The translations under genes and the position numbers were made by a program. Under the pieces are notes generated by a model. It had not been told where the DNA came from. It saw only the letters and a list, made by a program, of their open reading frames with translations, and did no database searches. Shown in pieces: positions 16,474-23,108 of a DNA stretch of 47,938 bases (position 1 is the first letter of the stretch; the number at the start of each line of letters is the position of its first letter). This stretch comes from an uncultured Lachnospiraceae bacterium (GTDB lineage Bacteria > Bacillota_A > Clostridia > Lachnospirales > Lachnospiraceae), in assembly GCA_910585355.1 (NCBI GenBank), contig CAJUDN010000016.1, forward strand, positions 1-47,938, read 5' to 3'.

Positions 16474-16743
16474 ATGTACATAGACGCACAGACCATCATA
16501 ACAGCCGCCGCCGTATTAGGAGCCGGATCGGCATTATTAGGTGCGCTTTTCGCAGCTTACCGCTGGTACCAGAGGCAGAACAAGCAGGACGAGGACATAA
16601 AGGCCATGAAGGAAGAAATGTGCCTTTTAACCTACGGCGTTTTGGCTTGCCTCCAGGGACTTAAGGAGCAGGGCTGCAACGGCCCCGTGACGGCGGCCAT
16701 TGACAAGATCGAAAAGCACATGAACCAGGAGGCGCACAAGTAA
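16474..16743 (+). CDS. Holin-like small membrane protein
   Basis: 89 residues from ATG 16474, 9 bp after AGGAGG (16459-16464); a GTG at 16432 and one at 16468 are less well placed. A single strong membrane span at residues about 7-31 (ITAAAVLGAGSALLGALFAAYRWY) is followed by a charged helix and a Cys-containing tail. Similar proteins sit before holins in clostridial phages. It may be a holin accessory or antiholin; function is inferred from position. Confidence 0.6.
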   Translation: MYIDAQTIITAAAVLGAGSALLGALFAAYRWYQRQNKQDEDIKAMKEEMCLLTYGVLACLQGLKEQGCNGPVTAAIDKIEKHMNQEAHK

Positions 16744-16757
16744 CAGATAGGGCAACC

Positions 16758-16785
16758 GCGCCGGAGAGCTGGGAAGCCACGGCGC
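16758..16785 (+). other. Stem-loop between the two holin-like genes
   Basis: GCGCCG (16758-16763) and CGGCGC (16780-16785) form a perfect 6-bp stem. On the plus strand it is followed by an A-run, so it is not a plus-strand terminator. It may adjust expression of the downstream holin-like gene or simply stabilise mRNA. Confidence 0.35.
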
Positions 16786-16817
16786 AAAAAAATAAAACCT
16801 TAAAGGAGGATAACACA

Positions 16818-17048
16818 ATGAAAAACATTAACTGGGTAAGAAAACTTACGAGCCGGAAACTTTGGACGGCGGTCGCTTCCTTCGTTTCCATGATGATCCT
16901 GGCAACGGGCGGAGCCGAGAACACGGCGACGCAGGTAACGGCGCTTATTATGGCCGGAGCTTCCGTGATTGCCTACATTATCGGGGAAGGATTGACCGAC
17001 GCGGCAAACATTGAGCCGGAGAACCCGGAGCAGACCGACGAGGAATAG
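16818..17048 (+). CDS. Putative holin
   Basis: 76 residues with two membrane spans (about 17-31 and 40-58) separated by a short loop, a basic N-terminus (NINWVRKLTSRK) and an acidic C-terminus (EPENPEQTDEE). This size, charge layout and the place directly before the endolysin are typical of Gram-positive phage holins. It would open the membrane to time lysis. AAGGAGG lies upstream of ATG 16818. Confidence 0.68.
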   Translation: MKNINWVRKLTSRKLWTAVASFVSMMILATGGAENTATQVTALIMAGASVIAYIIGEGLTDAANIEPENPEQTDEE

Positions 17049-17058
17049 GAGGCGGATC

Positions 17059-18414
17059 ATGGGTATTGTTTGGGGAGGCGTAGAGCGTGAGCTTTACGCC
17101 TTTTTTAAGAGCAAGGGACTTTGCAACAACGGCATTTTCGGGCTGTTCGGCAACCTTTACGCAGAAAGCGGCATGAAGCCGGGCAATCTGCAGAACAGCA
17201 GCGAAAAGAAGCTGGGGCTTACGGACGAGGCATACACGGCAGCAGTAGACAGCGGAAACTATAAGAACTTCGTACATGACTCCGCCGGGTACGGTTTGGC
17301 GCAGTGGACATATTGGAGCCGGAAAGAGGCTATGCTTGCTTTCCACCAGGCGAAGGGCGCATCCATTGGCGACGCATTGACGCAGGCGGAATTTTTGTAT
17401 AAGGAGCTTTCCGAGGGGTACAAGTCCGTGCTTTCCGTACTTAAAACAGCCGCCAGCATACGGGAGGCTTCGGATGCCGTACTGCTTCAATTTGAGCGGC
17501 CGGCAGACCAGAGCGAAGCCGTCCGGAAGAAACGGGCGGGCTACGGCCAGGAGTACGAAGCCCTTTACCAGAAAGAAGGAGGGAACGAAGGTATGACAGA
17601 GGCACAGGCAAGACAGAAGATCGTAGGCATTATGCAGGGCTGGATCGGGCTTAAGCGTTCCGACAGGAGCCACGCCCCGATCATTGACACATATAACGGC
17701 AATAAGCCGCTCCCCAGGGGCTACGCCGTAACCTATAACGACGCATACTGCGCCACCACGACCAGCGCAGCGGCGATCAAGGCAGGCTATACGGATATAA
17801 TCCCGGTAGAGTGTTCCTGCTATTATTTGATTGAGAAAGCCAAGGCTATGGGTATTTGGCAGGAGAACGACGCATACATCCCGGCGCCGGGCGACGAAGT
17901 TCTTTACGACTGGGACGACGGGGCGAACTTTGCAACCACGGACAACCGGGGAACACCGGAACACGTCGGCATGGTTGAGGCAGTAAGCGGAAGCACGATA
18001 AAGGTTATGGAGGGCAACATGAGCGGCGGAGTCGTAGGCCGTAGAAACCTGCAGGTCAACGGCAGATATATCCGGGGCTTTATTTGCCCGAACTACGCCA
18101 GCAAGGCGACGGAGAAGGCTCCGGAGAAAAGCATAGACGAGATCGCCACGGAAGTCCTGGCAGGCAGATGGGGAAACAACCCGGAACGCAAGCAGAGGCT
18201 GGAGGCGGCCGGCTATAACTACGAAGCCGTCCAGGCAGCAGTAAACCAGAAAGCAAAAGGCGGAGCTTCCGCAAATAAAAGCGTTGCTGCAGTAGCCCAG
18301 GAGGTACTGGCAGGTAAGTGGGGGAACAACCCAGCCAGAAAGAAAGCCCTGGAGGCGGCTGGCTACAATTACAATGCCGTCCAGGCGGAAGTAAACAGGC
18401 TTTGCCGGAAGTAG
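17059..18414 (+). CDS. Modular endolysin: tail-lysozyme, CHAP and two CW_7 repeats
   Basis: 451 residues from ATG 17059 with AGGAGG 6 bp upstream. Residues 1-140 look like the phage tail lysozyme family, with Glu36 in NLYAES as the probable catalytic acid. Residues about 185-345 form a CHAP-type amidase/endopeptidase with Cys231 (NDAYCATTT) and His302 (PEHVGMVE). Two CW_7 (Cpl-7 type) wall-binding repeats follow at about 358-396 and 408-448, both with AGxWGNNPxRKxxLEAAGYNY. Two cutting domains and two binders suggest cleavage of both glycan and peptide parts of peptidoglycan at lysis. Confidence 0.88.
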   Translation: MGIVWGGVERELYAFFKSKGLCNNGIFGLFGNLYAESGMKPGNLQNSSEKKLGLTDEAYTAAVDSGNYKNFVHDSAGYGLAQWTYWSRKEAMLAFHQAKGASIGDALTQAEFLYKELSEGYKSVLSVLKTAASIREASDAVLLQFERPADQSEAVRKKRAGYGQEYEALYQKEGGNEGMTEAQARQKIVGIMQGWIGLKRSDRSHAPIIDTYNGNKPLPRGYAVTYNDAYCATTTSAAAIKAGYTDIIPVECSCYYLIEKAKAMGIWQENDAYIPAPGDEVLYDWDDGANFATTDNRGTPEHVGMVEAVSGSTIKVMEGNMSGGVVGRRNLQVNGRYIRGFICPNYASKATEKAPEKSIDEIATEVLAGRWGNNPERKQRLEAAGYNYEAVQAAVNQKAKGGASANKSVAAVAQEVLAGKWGNNPARKKALEAAGYNYNAVQAEVNRLCRK

Positions 18415-18422
18415 TCACATTT

Positions 18423-18462
18423 GCACAAAAAGAACAGCTGATGAAAGCAAGTTTTTTTGTGC
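18423..18462 (+). terminator. Stem-loop after the endolysin gene
   Basis: GCACAAAAA (18423-18431) pairs with TTTTTGTGC (18454-18462), 9 bp, nine bases after the endolysin stop. The long loop (22 bases) and lack of a strong GC core make it a modest terminator candidate for the late operon. Confidence 0.4.
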
Positions 18463-18473
18463 GCCATGCTGAA

Positions 18474-18502
18474 TAGACTGAATCGGGAAAGAGGCGTATA
18501 AT
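18474..18502 (+). promoter_or_regulatory. Possible promoter for a short rightward transcript
   Basis: TAGACT (18474-18479, four of six matches to the -35 consensus), a 17-base spacer, then a perfect TATAAT (18497-18502). The only thing downstream on this strand before the strong terminator at 18558-18597 is about 85-90 bases of non-coding, GC-rich, hairpin-forming sequence. Confidence 0.45.
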
Positions 18503-18508
18503 TGTGCG

Positions 18509-18597
18509 CCAGAGGGGGTTATAAAGGGGGTAAAACCCCAGCCCCAAAAAGAGCGAGATAAGCCCCGCTGCCGTTTGGCAGTTGGGGCTTATTTTTT
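18509..18597 (+). ncRNA. Candidate small RNA at the prophage end
   Basis: If the promoter at 18474 is used, transcription would start near 18509 and stop in the T-run at 18593-18597. The RNA would contain a small GGGGT/ACCCC hairpin and end with the terminator stem. Its last few bases are antisense to the 3' end of the leftward AbrB-like gene. There is no open frame in it with a ribosome binding site. Existence of the RNA is an inference from promoter and terminator spacing. Confidence 0.35.
18558..18597 (+). terminator. Intrinsic terminator, probably bidirectional
   Basis: ATAAGCCCC (18558-18566) and GGGGCTTAT (18584-18592) enclose CTGCC-GTTT-GGCAG, and six T's follow. The minus strand reads the same stem after the stop of the leftward AbrB-like gene, so it can end both the phage late transcript and the leftward transcript. 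Confidence 0.8.
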
Positions 18598-18783
18598 CAT
18601 TCCAGATATGATAATTTTGTCGCCATCGAAAGAGGCTACGACGCTTCTATTATTCAGATCCACGCCAAGGGCAGCCGCCCATGGCTTCGGTATTGAGAGC
18701 TTGAAGCCAACGGAACCGGAGCCGCCTTTATTGGCGATTAAGTTTAGTTCCCTTGTTTCAATTCCTTTTGTTGTTTTCTTCAT
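18589..18783 (-). CDS. AbrB/MazE/SpoVT-type DNA-binding protein
   Basis: 64 residues. The C-terminal 40 residues (VGFKLSIPKPWAAALGVDL...DGDKIIIS) follow the swapped-hairpin AbrB/SpoVT pattern (KlxIPkxW...lGi...gdkIII). Such small dimeric proteins act as transition regulators or as antitoxins. No toxin gene is next to it, so a phage regulator is more likely. AAGGAAG precedes the ATG at 18783. A perfect 14-bp palindrome lies 17 bp upstream of its start and is a good candidate for its own operator. Confidence 0.7.
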   Translation of the reverse strand: MKKTTKGIETRELNLIANKGGSGSVGFKLSIPKPWAAALGVDLNNRSVVASFDGDKIIISGMKK

Positions 18784-18799
18784 TTTCTACACTTCCTTT

Positions 18800-18813
18800 T
18801 TGCGACGTCGCAA
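18800..18813. promoter_or_regulatory. 14-bp perfect palindrome, candidate operator
   Basis: TTGCGACGTCGCAA reads the same on both strands. It lies just upstream of the AbrB-like gene, between it and the possible small gene at 18820-18984. A dimeric regulator could bind it to control this leftward transcript. Confidence 0.5.
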
Positions 18814-18819
18814 CGAATT

Positions 18820-18984
18820 TTATATAAAAGAGGCTTCCCGGCCGCCCTTCGGTATAGCCCGACGGGTAGAGCTTGCATAGCTCGGCTTCACATCACCTAT
18901 TAACCTTTCTTCCACGCGCCAGGCGCGGACCATGCGGAGGTTTACGAGTTGCACCGTTTCCCCGGACGGTTTTAAGATTTTCAC
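18820..18984 (-). CDS. Possible small protein, 54 residues
   Basis: A leftward frame from GTG (18982-18984) to TAA (18820-18822). The start resembles small phage proteins (MKILKPSGETVQLVNLR). No clear ribosome binding site is seen before the GTG, and the C-terminus is low in structure. It lies in the same direction as its neighbours and would fill most of the 350-bp gap between the AbrB-like gene and the next leftward gene. Doubtful but plausible. Confidence 0.3.
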   Translation of the reverse strand: MKILKPSGETVQLVNLRMVRAWRVEERLIGDVKPSYASSTRRAIPKGGREASFI

Positions 18985-19133
18985 ATTAAAAATCAGTAAA
19001 ACTTGTTAGACGACATTCAGGCCGGGAAGCCTTGATTTATACATAGCACCCATCCCACAAGCTGGGGAGCTTGCTTTACTTCTGCCCGCCGGGCTTTGGA
19101 CCGGCCGTCGGTGGTTTAGTGCCGGGGCAGCAG

Positions 19134-19448
19134 CTACGCCGCCGCCCGTTCAATTTTGAATAACCAGTTTTCCTCGTCTTCGGTTACAAGCCCGAAGTAT
19201 TCATCCGTCCGGGTAAAGTTGTATTCGATACCTAAGAACTGCAGGAGAACCATTTTATATACTTCCCATTGAGCCTGGCAGCACCGGCAGGTGTTATCCC
19301 AGTACGAAAAGCCCAGGCCGGTATCCGGATCGCCCCAGCCCGGCGTTACCTTCCGAAGTTCGTCAATAGCGTTATCCCATACCCGTATACAGTTTTCAAG
19401 TTCCGCCCCTACTTCCGTTTTTAAGAATTTTTCTTTATTCAGCTTCAT
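19134..19448 (-). CDS. Leftward phage protein of unknown function
   Basis: 104 residues, acidic, rich in Trp and with a CRCC cluster near residue 55 (NTCRCCQAQWEVYKMVLLQFLGIEYNFT). No known family recognised. AAGGGG precedes ATG at 19446-19448. It forms a short leftward operon with the coiled-coil gene upstream (18-bp gap). Being small, leftward and at the prophage edge, it may be a moron or regulatory gene expressed in the lysogen. Confidence 0.6.
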   Translation of the reverse strand: MKLNKEKFLKTEVGAELENCIRVWDNAIDELRKVTPGWGDPDTGLGFSYWDNTCRCCQAQWEVYKMVLLQFLGIEYNFTRTDEYFGLVTEDEENWLFKIERAAA

Positions 19449-19465
19449 AATTGAATCCCCTTTCT

Positions 19466-19615
19466 TTATTTTGCGGATAAGATTTTATTCATTTTTTCAG
19501 CGATAGAATCCAGCCTATTATTGATAGCGCGAATCGTTGTTTCATTGTAAACATAGCCGAGGCGCTCGTGTAATTCGTTATATTCCTTTTGCAGTTTAGC
19601 AAGTTCCTTTTTCAT
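19466..19615 (-). CDS. Small coiled-coil protein, 49 residues
   Basis: ATG at 19613-19615, with AGGCGG a few bases upstream, running to TAA at 19466. Sequence opens MKKELAKLQKEYNELHERLGY and is helical throughout with heptad-like Leu spacing, so it is probably a short coiled-coil. First gene of the leftward cluster, about 50 bp downstream of a good promoter. Function unknown. Confidence 0.55.
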   Translation of the reverse strand: MKKELAKLQKEYNELHERLGYVYNETTIRAINNRLDSIAEKMNKILSAK

Positions 19616-19667
19616 TTTTACCGCCTTTCTTGCTTCCGTTTTTTCGTTCTTCCCTTAAGGTGTCTGT

Positions 19668-19696
19668 ATCTTAACTCTGAAAAGACGGTACGTCAA
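19668..19696 (-). promoter_or_regulatory. Leftward housekeeping-type promoter
   Basis: On the minus strand TTGACG (19696-19691), 17-base spacer, TAAGAT (19673-19668). It would drive the leftward small-gene cluster from 19615. An inverted TTGACG also occurs at 19728-19733 on the plus strand, but without a good -10. Confidence 0.6.
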
Positions 19697-19827
19697 TACT
19701 TTTTTGAAAGATTTTTAAACTTTTTTCTTGACGGCAGAAAAGCCATATATTACGCTATTTTTCAAGGGAACCAGCGCACAGAAAAGCTATACAACAAATA
19801 CCAGCATACTATAAAAAGAAATTTTTG

Positions 19828-19860
19828 GCTGTCGTACTAAAATGGTACGGCAGCTTTTTT
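19828..19860 (+). terminator. Rightward intrinsic terminator at the prophage-host boundary
   Basis: GCTGTCGTAC (19828-19837) pairs with GTACGGCAGC (19845-19854) with one G-U pair, followed by TTTTTT. No rightward gene lies close upstream on the prophage side, so it may originally have ended a host gene now separated by the prophage. It directly precedes leader copy A. Confidence 0.75.
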
Positions 19861-20022
19861 GTTTCATAGGAAAAATCTTGTTATTTTATGGAAAAAATCT
19901 TATTTTTTTAATGCATAAAAGTAAGATGGAAAAAGGTCTTTCCCTATGGAACAATAAGCATTTCATGCATAAATACACGCTTTTTACGCATTTAGGAAAG
20001 AGCGTCCGGCTGATGAATTTTA
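19860..20022 (+). repeat. Leader-like repeat, copy A
   Basis: Shares with copy B, in the same order: TGTTTCATAGG (19860-19870), TTAATGYATAAAAKTAAGATG (19908-19928), AAAGGTCTTTCC followed by TRTGRAACAA, and CCGGC...GAATTTTA at the end. TCTTTCC (19937-19943) can pair with GGAAAGA (19995-20001), enclosing other short stems. This suggests a structured RNA. No gene follows it directly. Confidence 0.5.
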
Positions 20023-20240
20023 TCTGTAAGTTGATATCAGGTTAATAGCGGATTTAAGGTATTTAAAAAATTTAGATTGCAATTTTAGAATAAATGTTAT
20101 ATCATAGTCTTAATCGCATGATAAGGCTCCATGGAGGCCGAAATTGTGTTGTAAAGATAATAGTAACAAAAGATGAGAAAAGTAAAGAGAGTTTCCTGTG
20201 CCTTGAAAGGTATGGGAGGGGCGTTGTTTGCATATTTTGA

Positions 20241-20357
20241 CATTATAAATGTGATAACTGCTCAATATCCTCACAATTACGAACAAAATCCGTATGGTCA
20301 GATTTACCTTACGGCCAGTGCAGTAGATGTGCAAATCTGCTGAGCAGTTACATAATG
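20241..20357. repeat. Small inverted-repeat element (hairpin, MITE-like)
   Basis: TAACTGCTCA (20255-20264) and TGAGCAGTTA (20341-20350) are perfect inverted repeats, extended outward by CATTAT (20241-20246) and ATAATG (20352-20357). Inside, CCGTA/TACGG and AGATTT/AAATCT also pair. About 117 bp, non-coding, between the two leader copies. It could be a small non-autonomous element or a structured RNA; no target duplication is evident. Confidence 0.45.
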
Positions 20358-20389
20358 TGGGACATCTCGGCTTTACTTTTTAAGAACAT

Positions 20390-20419
20390 AATCCGTGTTA
20401 TATTTAAGACGGATTTTTC
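20390..20419 (+). terminator. Intrinsic terminator before leader copy B
   Basis: AATCCGT (20390-20396) pairs with ACGGATT (20409-20415), followed by T's. As with copy A, a terminator directly precedes TGTTTCATAGG, so the terminator-plus-leader arrangement is repeated. Confidence 0.65.
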
Positions 20420-20421
20420 CC

Positions 20422-20563
20422 TGTTTCATAGGCCCCCCCTGTAGGAGGTTTCGTTTGGTTAATGTATAAAATTAAGATGAGCAAAGGTCTTTCCTGTGAA
20501 ACAAAAAGCACATTGTATACGAATGTGCGCCGCGCGAAAGAGGAAATCCGGCGCTGAATTTTA
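20422..20563 (+). repeat. Leader-like repeat, copy B (upstream of flgB)
   Basis: Diverged copy of 19860-20022 in the same order. TTTCC (20490-20494) can pair with GGAAA (20542-20546). Between them GCACATT (20508-20514) pairs with AATGTGC (20522-20528), and GCCG with CGGC (20529-20532, 20549-20552). It ends 28 bp before the flgB start, so it is probably the 5' leader of the flagellar operon transcript. It does not fit the c-di-GMP riboswitch consensus sequences I know. Confidence 0.5.
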
Positions 20564-20591
20564 AAAATTGAAATGCAAAGGGAGTGATAAA

Positions 20592-20984
20592 ATGTCAATG
20601 TATGGAAATGGAATAGGACTTGCAGAAAAACTTCTGGACTATTTATGGGGGAGAGAGAATATAACTCTGAATAATATTGCTAATGTTGATACCCCTGGTT
20701 TTAAAGCCCAGTATGTAACGTTTGAAGAGGAGCTGAAAAAAAAGCTTCTGAATGCCGGAGGCACTGACGGAAGGAAAACCCAAAACGAAGTGGCTCAGGC
20801 AATCCGGTCGAGCAGGGCCGGCCTGTACACGACCTGGAATGAGTCCACTCGTCTTGACGGCAACAATGTGGATATGGACCAGGAACAGGTGGAACTTGTA
20901 CGTACAGCCTATGAGTATCAGCAGGTGGTAAATTCAATTAACAGCGAAATAAGCCGCCTCCGCACCGCGGCCAAGACCTTTTAA
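20592..20984 (+). CDS. flgB: Flagellar proximal rod protein FlgB
   Basis: 130 residues from ATG 20592 with AAAGGGAG upstream; an in-frame start at 20568 lacks a site. The N-terminus has the rod-family signature NITLNNIANVDTPGFKAQ, and the C-terminus (ELVRTAYEYQQVVNSINSEISRLRTAAK) is the helix that packs in the rod core. FlgB forms the base of the rod above the MS ring. Uniquely here it is followed by fliE, not flgC, which lies 12.5 kb downstream. Confidence 0.93.
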   Translation: MSMYGNGIGLAEKLLDYLWGRENITLNNIANVDTPGFKAQYVTFEEELKKKLLNAGGTDGRKTQNEVAQAIRSSRAGLYTTWNESTRLDGNNVDMDQEQVELVRTAYEYQQVVNSINSEISRLRTAAKTF

Positions 20985-21027
20985 TGGGTATTGATTCATA
21001 GAAATTAATTAACAGGAGAGACGAACA

Positions 21028-21357
21028 ATGGAATTATCAACACAATTATCAGCAGAATTTATTAAGCCGATGGAAGCATGGGATTCTGTGCCGGGAATAA
21101 AGGCCACGGAAACAAAAACTGTTTCGGGAGAAAAGAAAACTCTTTTCCAGAATGTATTGGAAAATGCCGTGGAGCAGGTACGCCTTACCCAGGAAGATGC
21201 GGAGAATAAAGAATATCTTCTGGCAACAGGCCAGTTGGACGATGTTCATTCCCTGCCTATTGCTGAGGCGAAAGCGACCCTTAGCGTCGAGGTGCTGGTT
21301 GCTTTGAGAAATAAGGCGCTGGAGTCTTATAACGAAATTATGAAAATGAATGTATAG
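21028..21357 (+). CDS. fliE: Flagellar MS ring-rod junction protein FliE
   Basis: 109 residues. C-terminal half shows the FliE pattern: LFQNVLENAVEQVRLTQEDAE, LPIAEAKATLSVEVLVALRNKALESYNEIMKMNV. It is exported and joins the MS ring to the rod. AGGAGAG precedes ATG 21028. Slightly longer at the N-terminus than many FliE proteins. Confidence 0.92.
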   Translation: MELSTQLSAEFIKPMEAWDSVPGIKATETKTVSGEKKTLFQNVLENAVEQVRLTQEDAENKEYLLATGQLDDVHSLPIAEAKATLSVEVLVALRNKALESYNEIMKMNV

Positions 21358-21389
21358 TTCAACAATAATGGCAGAAGGCTGGATGGGAA

Positions 21390-23108
21390 ATGCATACTCT
21401 AAAGGAATACTGGCAGAAACTGTCGGATAAATCAAAGAAAATACTGATGACAATCACTGGGGTAACGGCGGTGATTGTTGTTTTGGCGGTTATAGCCCTT
21501 AAGGTTGGCTTTCAGCCGGAATACAGCACCCTTTTTACCGGACTGAATCAGGAGGAAGCCCGGGAGGTCGTGTCGCTTCTTCAGGAGGAGAATATTGATT
21601 ACAGGTTTAACGATAAGGAAGGCGCCATTCAGGTCACCAAGGAAAATGTGGACCAGACAAGAGCGAGACTTTTAAGTCAGGGATATCCGAAAAGCGGCTT
21701 TACATATGACATGTATCGTGATAATGCGGGTTTGATGACGACGGAATCAGATAAGAAGCAATATACGCTTTATGATTTGCAAGATCGGCTGGGAGCACAG
21801 ATTCGCTTATTTGAGGGTGTGAGAGACGCAAAGGTGACGATCGCAGAAGCGGGGGAGCAAAAATATGCCCTTTCTGACCAGAACGCCACAGATGCGTCTG
21901 CTTCTGTTGTAATAACTATGGAGAGTGGAAAAACTCTCACATCAGATAAGGCGGAAGCCATAAAGAATCTGATTGCCCGTGCTGTAAGAGGGATGAATTT
22001 TACCAGCGTTTCTGTTTTTGATGCAGAATCCATGATGGAAGTCGGAGGCGACAGCGCGGATGAAAGTGGTCTGGGCGGCGCAAAAGATCTGACGGCTCTT
22101 ACAAGTTTGATTGAGAGTAATATCGGAGCAAATGTGCGGCGCGTGCTGGAAAAGCTTTATGGCCAGGGAAATGTGGCGGTTTCTGTAAAGGGAACCCTGA
22201 ATATGGAAAAACTGATTCAGGAAAATACCCTGTATTCAACGCCGGATAAGATTAATGAACAGGATAAGACCGGCCTGCTGCATACAGAGGAAGTTATAAA
22301 TGAAGATTCCCTGGCAGCGGATATGTCTGCCGGCGGCGTAGCCGGCGCAGATGCCAATGCAGATACGCCCAGATATACCAACAATGATAATACTGCCGCG
22401 GTTACAGACAGGGATACCAATAGCAGCGCCGCAAGGGAATGGCTGTATAACACAATGAAGGAACAGCGCCAGATAGAACCGGGGGTTCTGGAAAATATCA
22501 CTGTGGGAATTGTGATTAATACCAGCGACCTGTCCGTGAGCGAAAGCGATCTTGTAAAGCTGGTCGCCAATTCTGCCGGGATTCCCCAGAGCGAGGCGGA
22601 ACAGAATATCGCAATCGTGCGTGCGGAAGGCCCCGGAACGGCTCAGCCCTCGGAAGAGCCTGCTCAGCCAGTGAGCACACAGCCGGAACAGGTTTTACCG
22701 CTGCCGCTGCCGGTGATCATAGCGATTATTTCCGGCATCGTCCTTCTTTTGCTGTTGATTCTTCTACTTATACTTCGCAGCGGAAGAAAGAAAAATAAGG
22801 AGGCAGACGCGGATCTGGATGGAATGTTCGATCTTGCAGAAAATGCAGAGAAAGAGTCTGCAGCCGGTGAACCGCAGGGAGCTGCGGATGGGGCGTCGGC
22901 AGGTATGAATGCCCAAGACGAGGAGATGCGCAGGAACGAAGAGATTATCAACCTTCGGATGCAGCATAGCATGAAGCTGAAACAGAACATCGGCGACTTT
23001 GTGGATCAAAATCCGCAGATTGCCGCAAAACTAGTACAAGGTTGGCTGAGAGGGGAGGTCGAGGACATTGGCAGAAAAGGCAGCGATGCAGCAAGAAAAG
23101 AAAAATGA
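21390..23108 (+). CDS. fliF: Flagellar MS ring protein FliF
   Basis: 572 residues. Membrane span at about 18-40 and a second at about 435-460 (VIIAIISGIVLLLLLILLLILR), with ring-building motifs between them (EYSTLFTGLNQEEAREVVSLLQE, GNVAVSVKG). The C-terminal cytoplasmic tail (VDQNPQIAAKLVQGWLR) is the FliG-binding segment. About 26 copies form the base on which the rod and switch assemble. The gene end overlaps fliG by 41 bp. Confidence 0.95.
   Translation: MHTLKEYWQKLSDKSKKILMTITGVTAVIVVLAVIALKVGFQPEYSTLFTGLNQEEAREVVSLLQEENIDYRFNDKEGAIQVTKENVDQTRARLLSQGYPKSGFTYDMYRDNAGLMTTESDKKQYTLYDLQDRLGAQIRLFEGVRDAKVTIAEAGEQKYALSDQNATDASASVVITMESGKTLTSDKAEAIKNLIARAVRGMNFTSVSVFDAESMMEVGGDSADESGLGGAKDLTALTSLIESNIGANVRRVLEKLYGQGNVAVSVKGTLNMEKLIQENTLYSTPDKINEQDKTGLLHTEEVINEDSLAADMSAGGVAGADANADTPRYTNNDNTAAVTDRDTNSSAAREWLYNTMKEQRQIEPGVLENITVGIVINTSDLSVSESDLVKLVANSAGIPQSEAEQNIAIVRAEGPGTAQPSEEPAQPVSTQPEQVLPLPLPVIIAIISGIVLLLLLILLLILRSGRKKNKEADADLDGMFDLAENAEKESAAGEPQGAADGASAGMNAQDEEMRRNEEIINLRMQHSMKLKQNIGDFVDQNPQIAAKLVQGWLRGEVEDIGRKGSDAARKEK

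Noticed and set aside
18589..18783. AbrB-like protein as antitoxin of a toxin-antitoxin pair
   Set aside because: No adjacent gene resembles MazF, Doc or other partner toxins.
19860..20563. Leader copies A and B as attL/attR of the prophage
   Set aside because: Both copies lie on the same side of the phage genes, so they do not flank it.
20422..20591. c-di-GMP riboswitch or sigma-28 promoter before flgB
   Set aside because: The sequence lacks the conserved cores of both c-di-GMP riboswitch classes, and no TAAA-N15-GCCGATAA match was seen.
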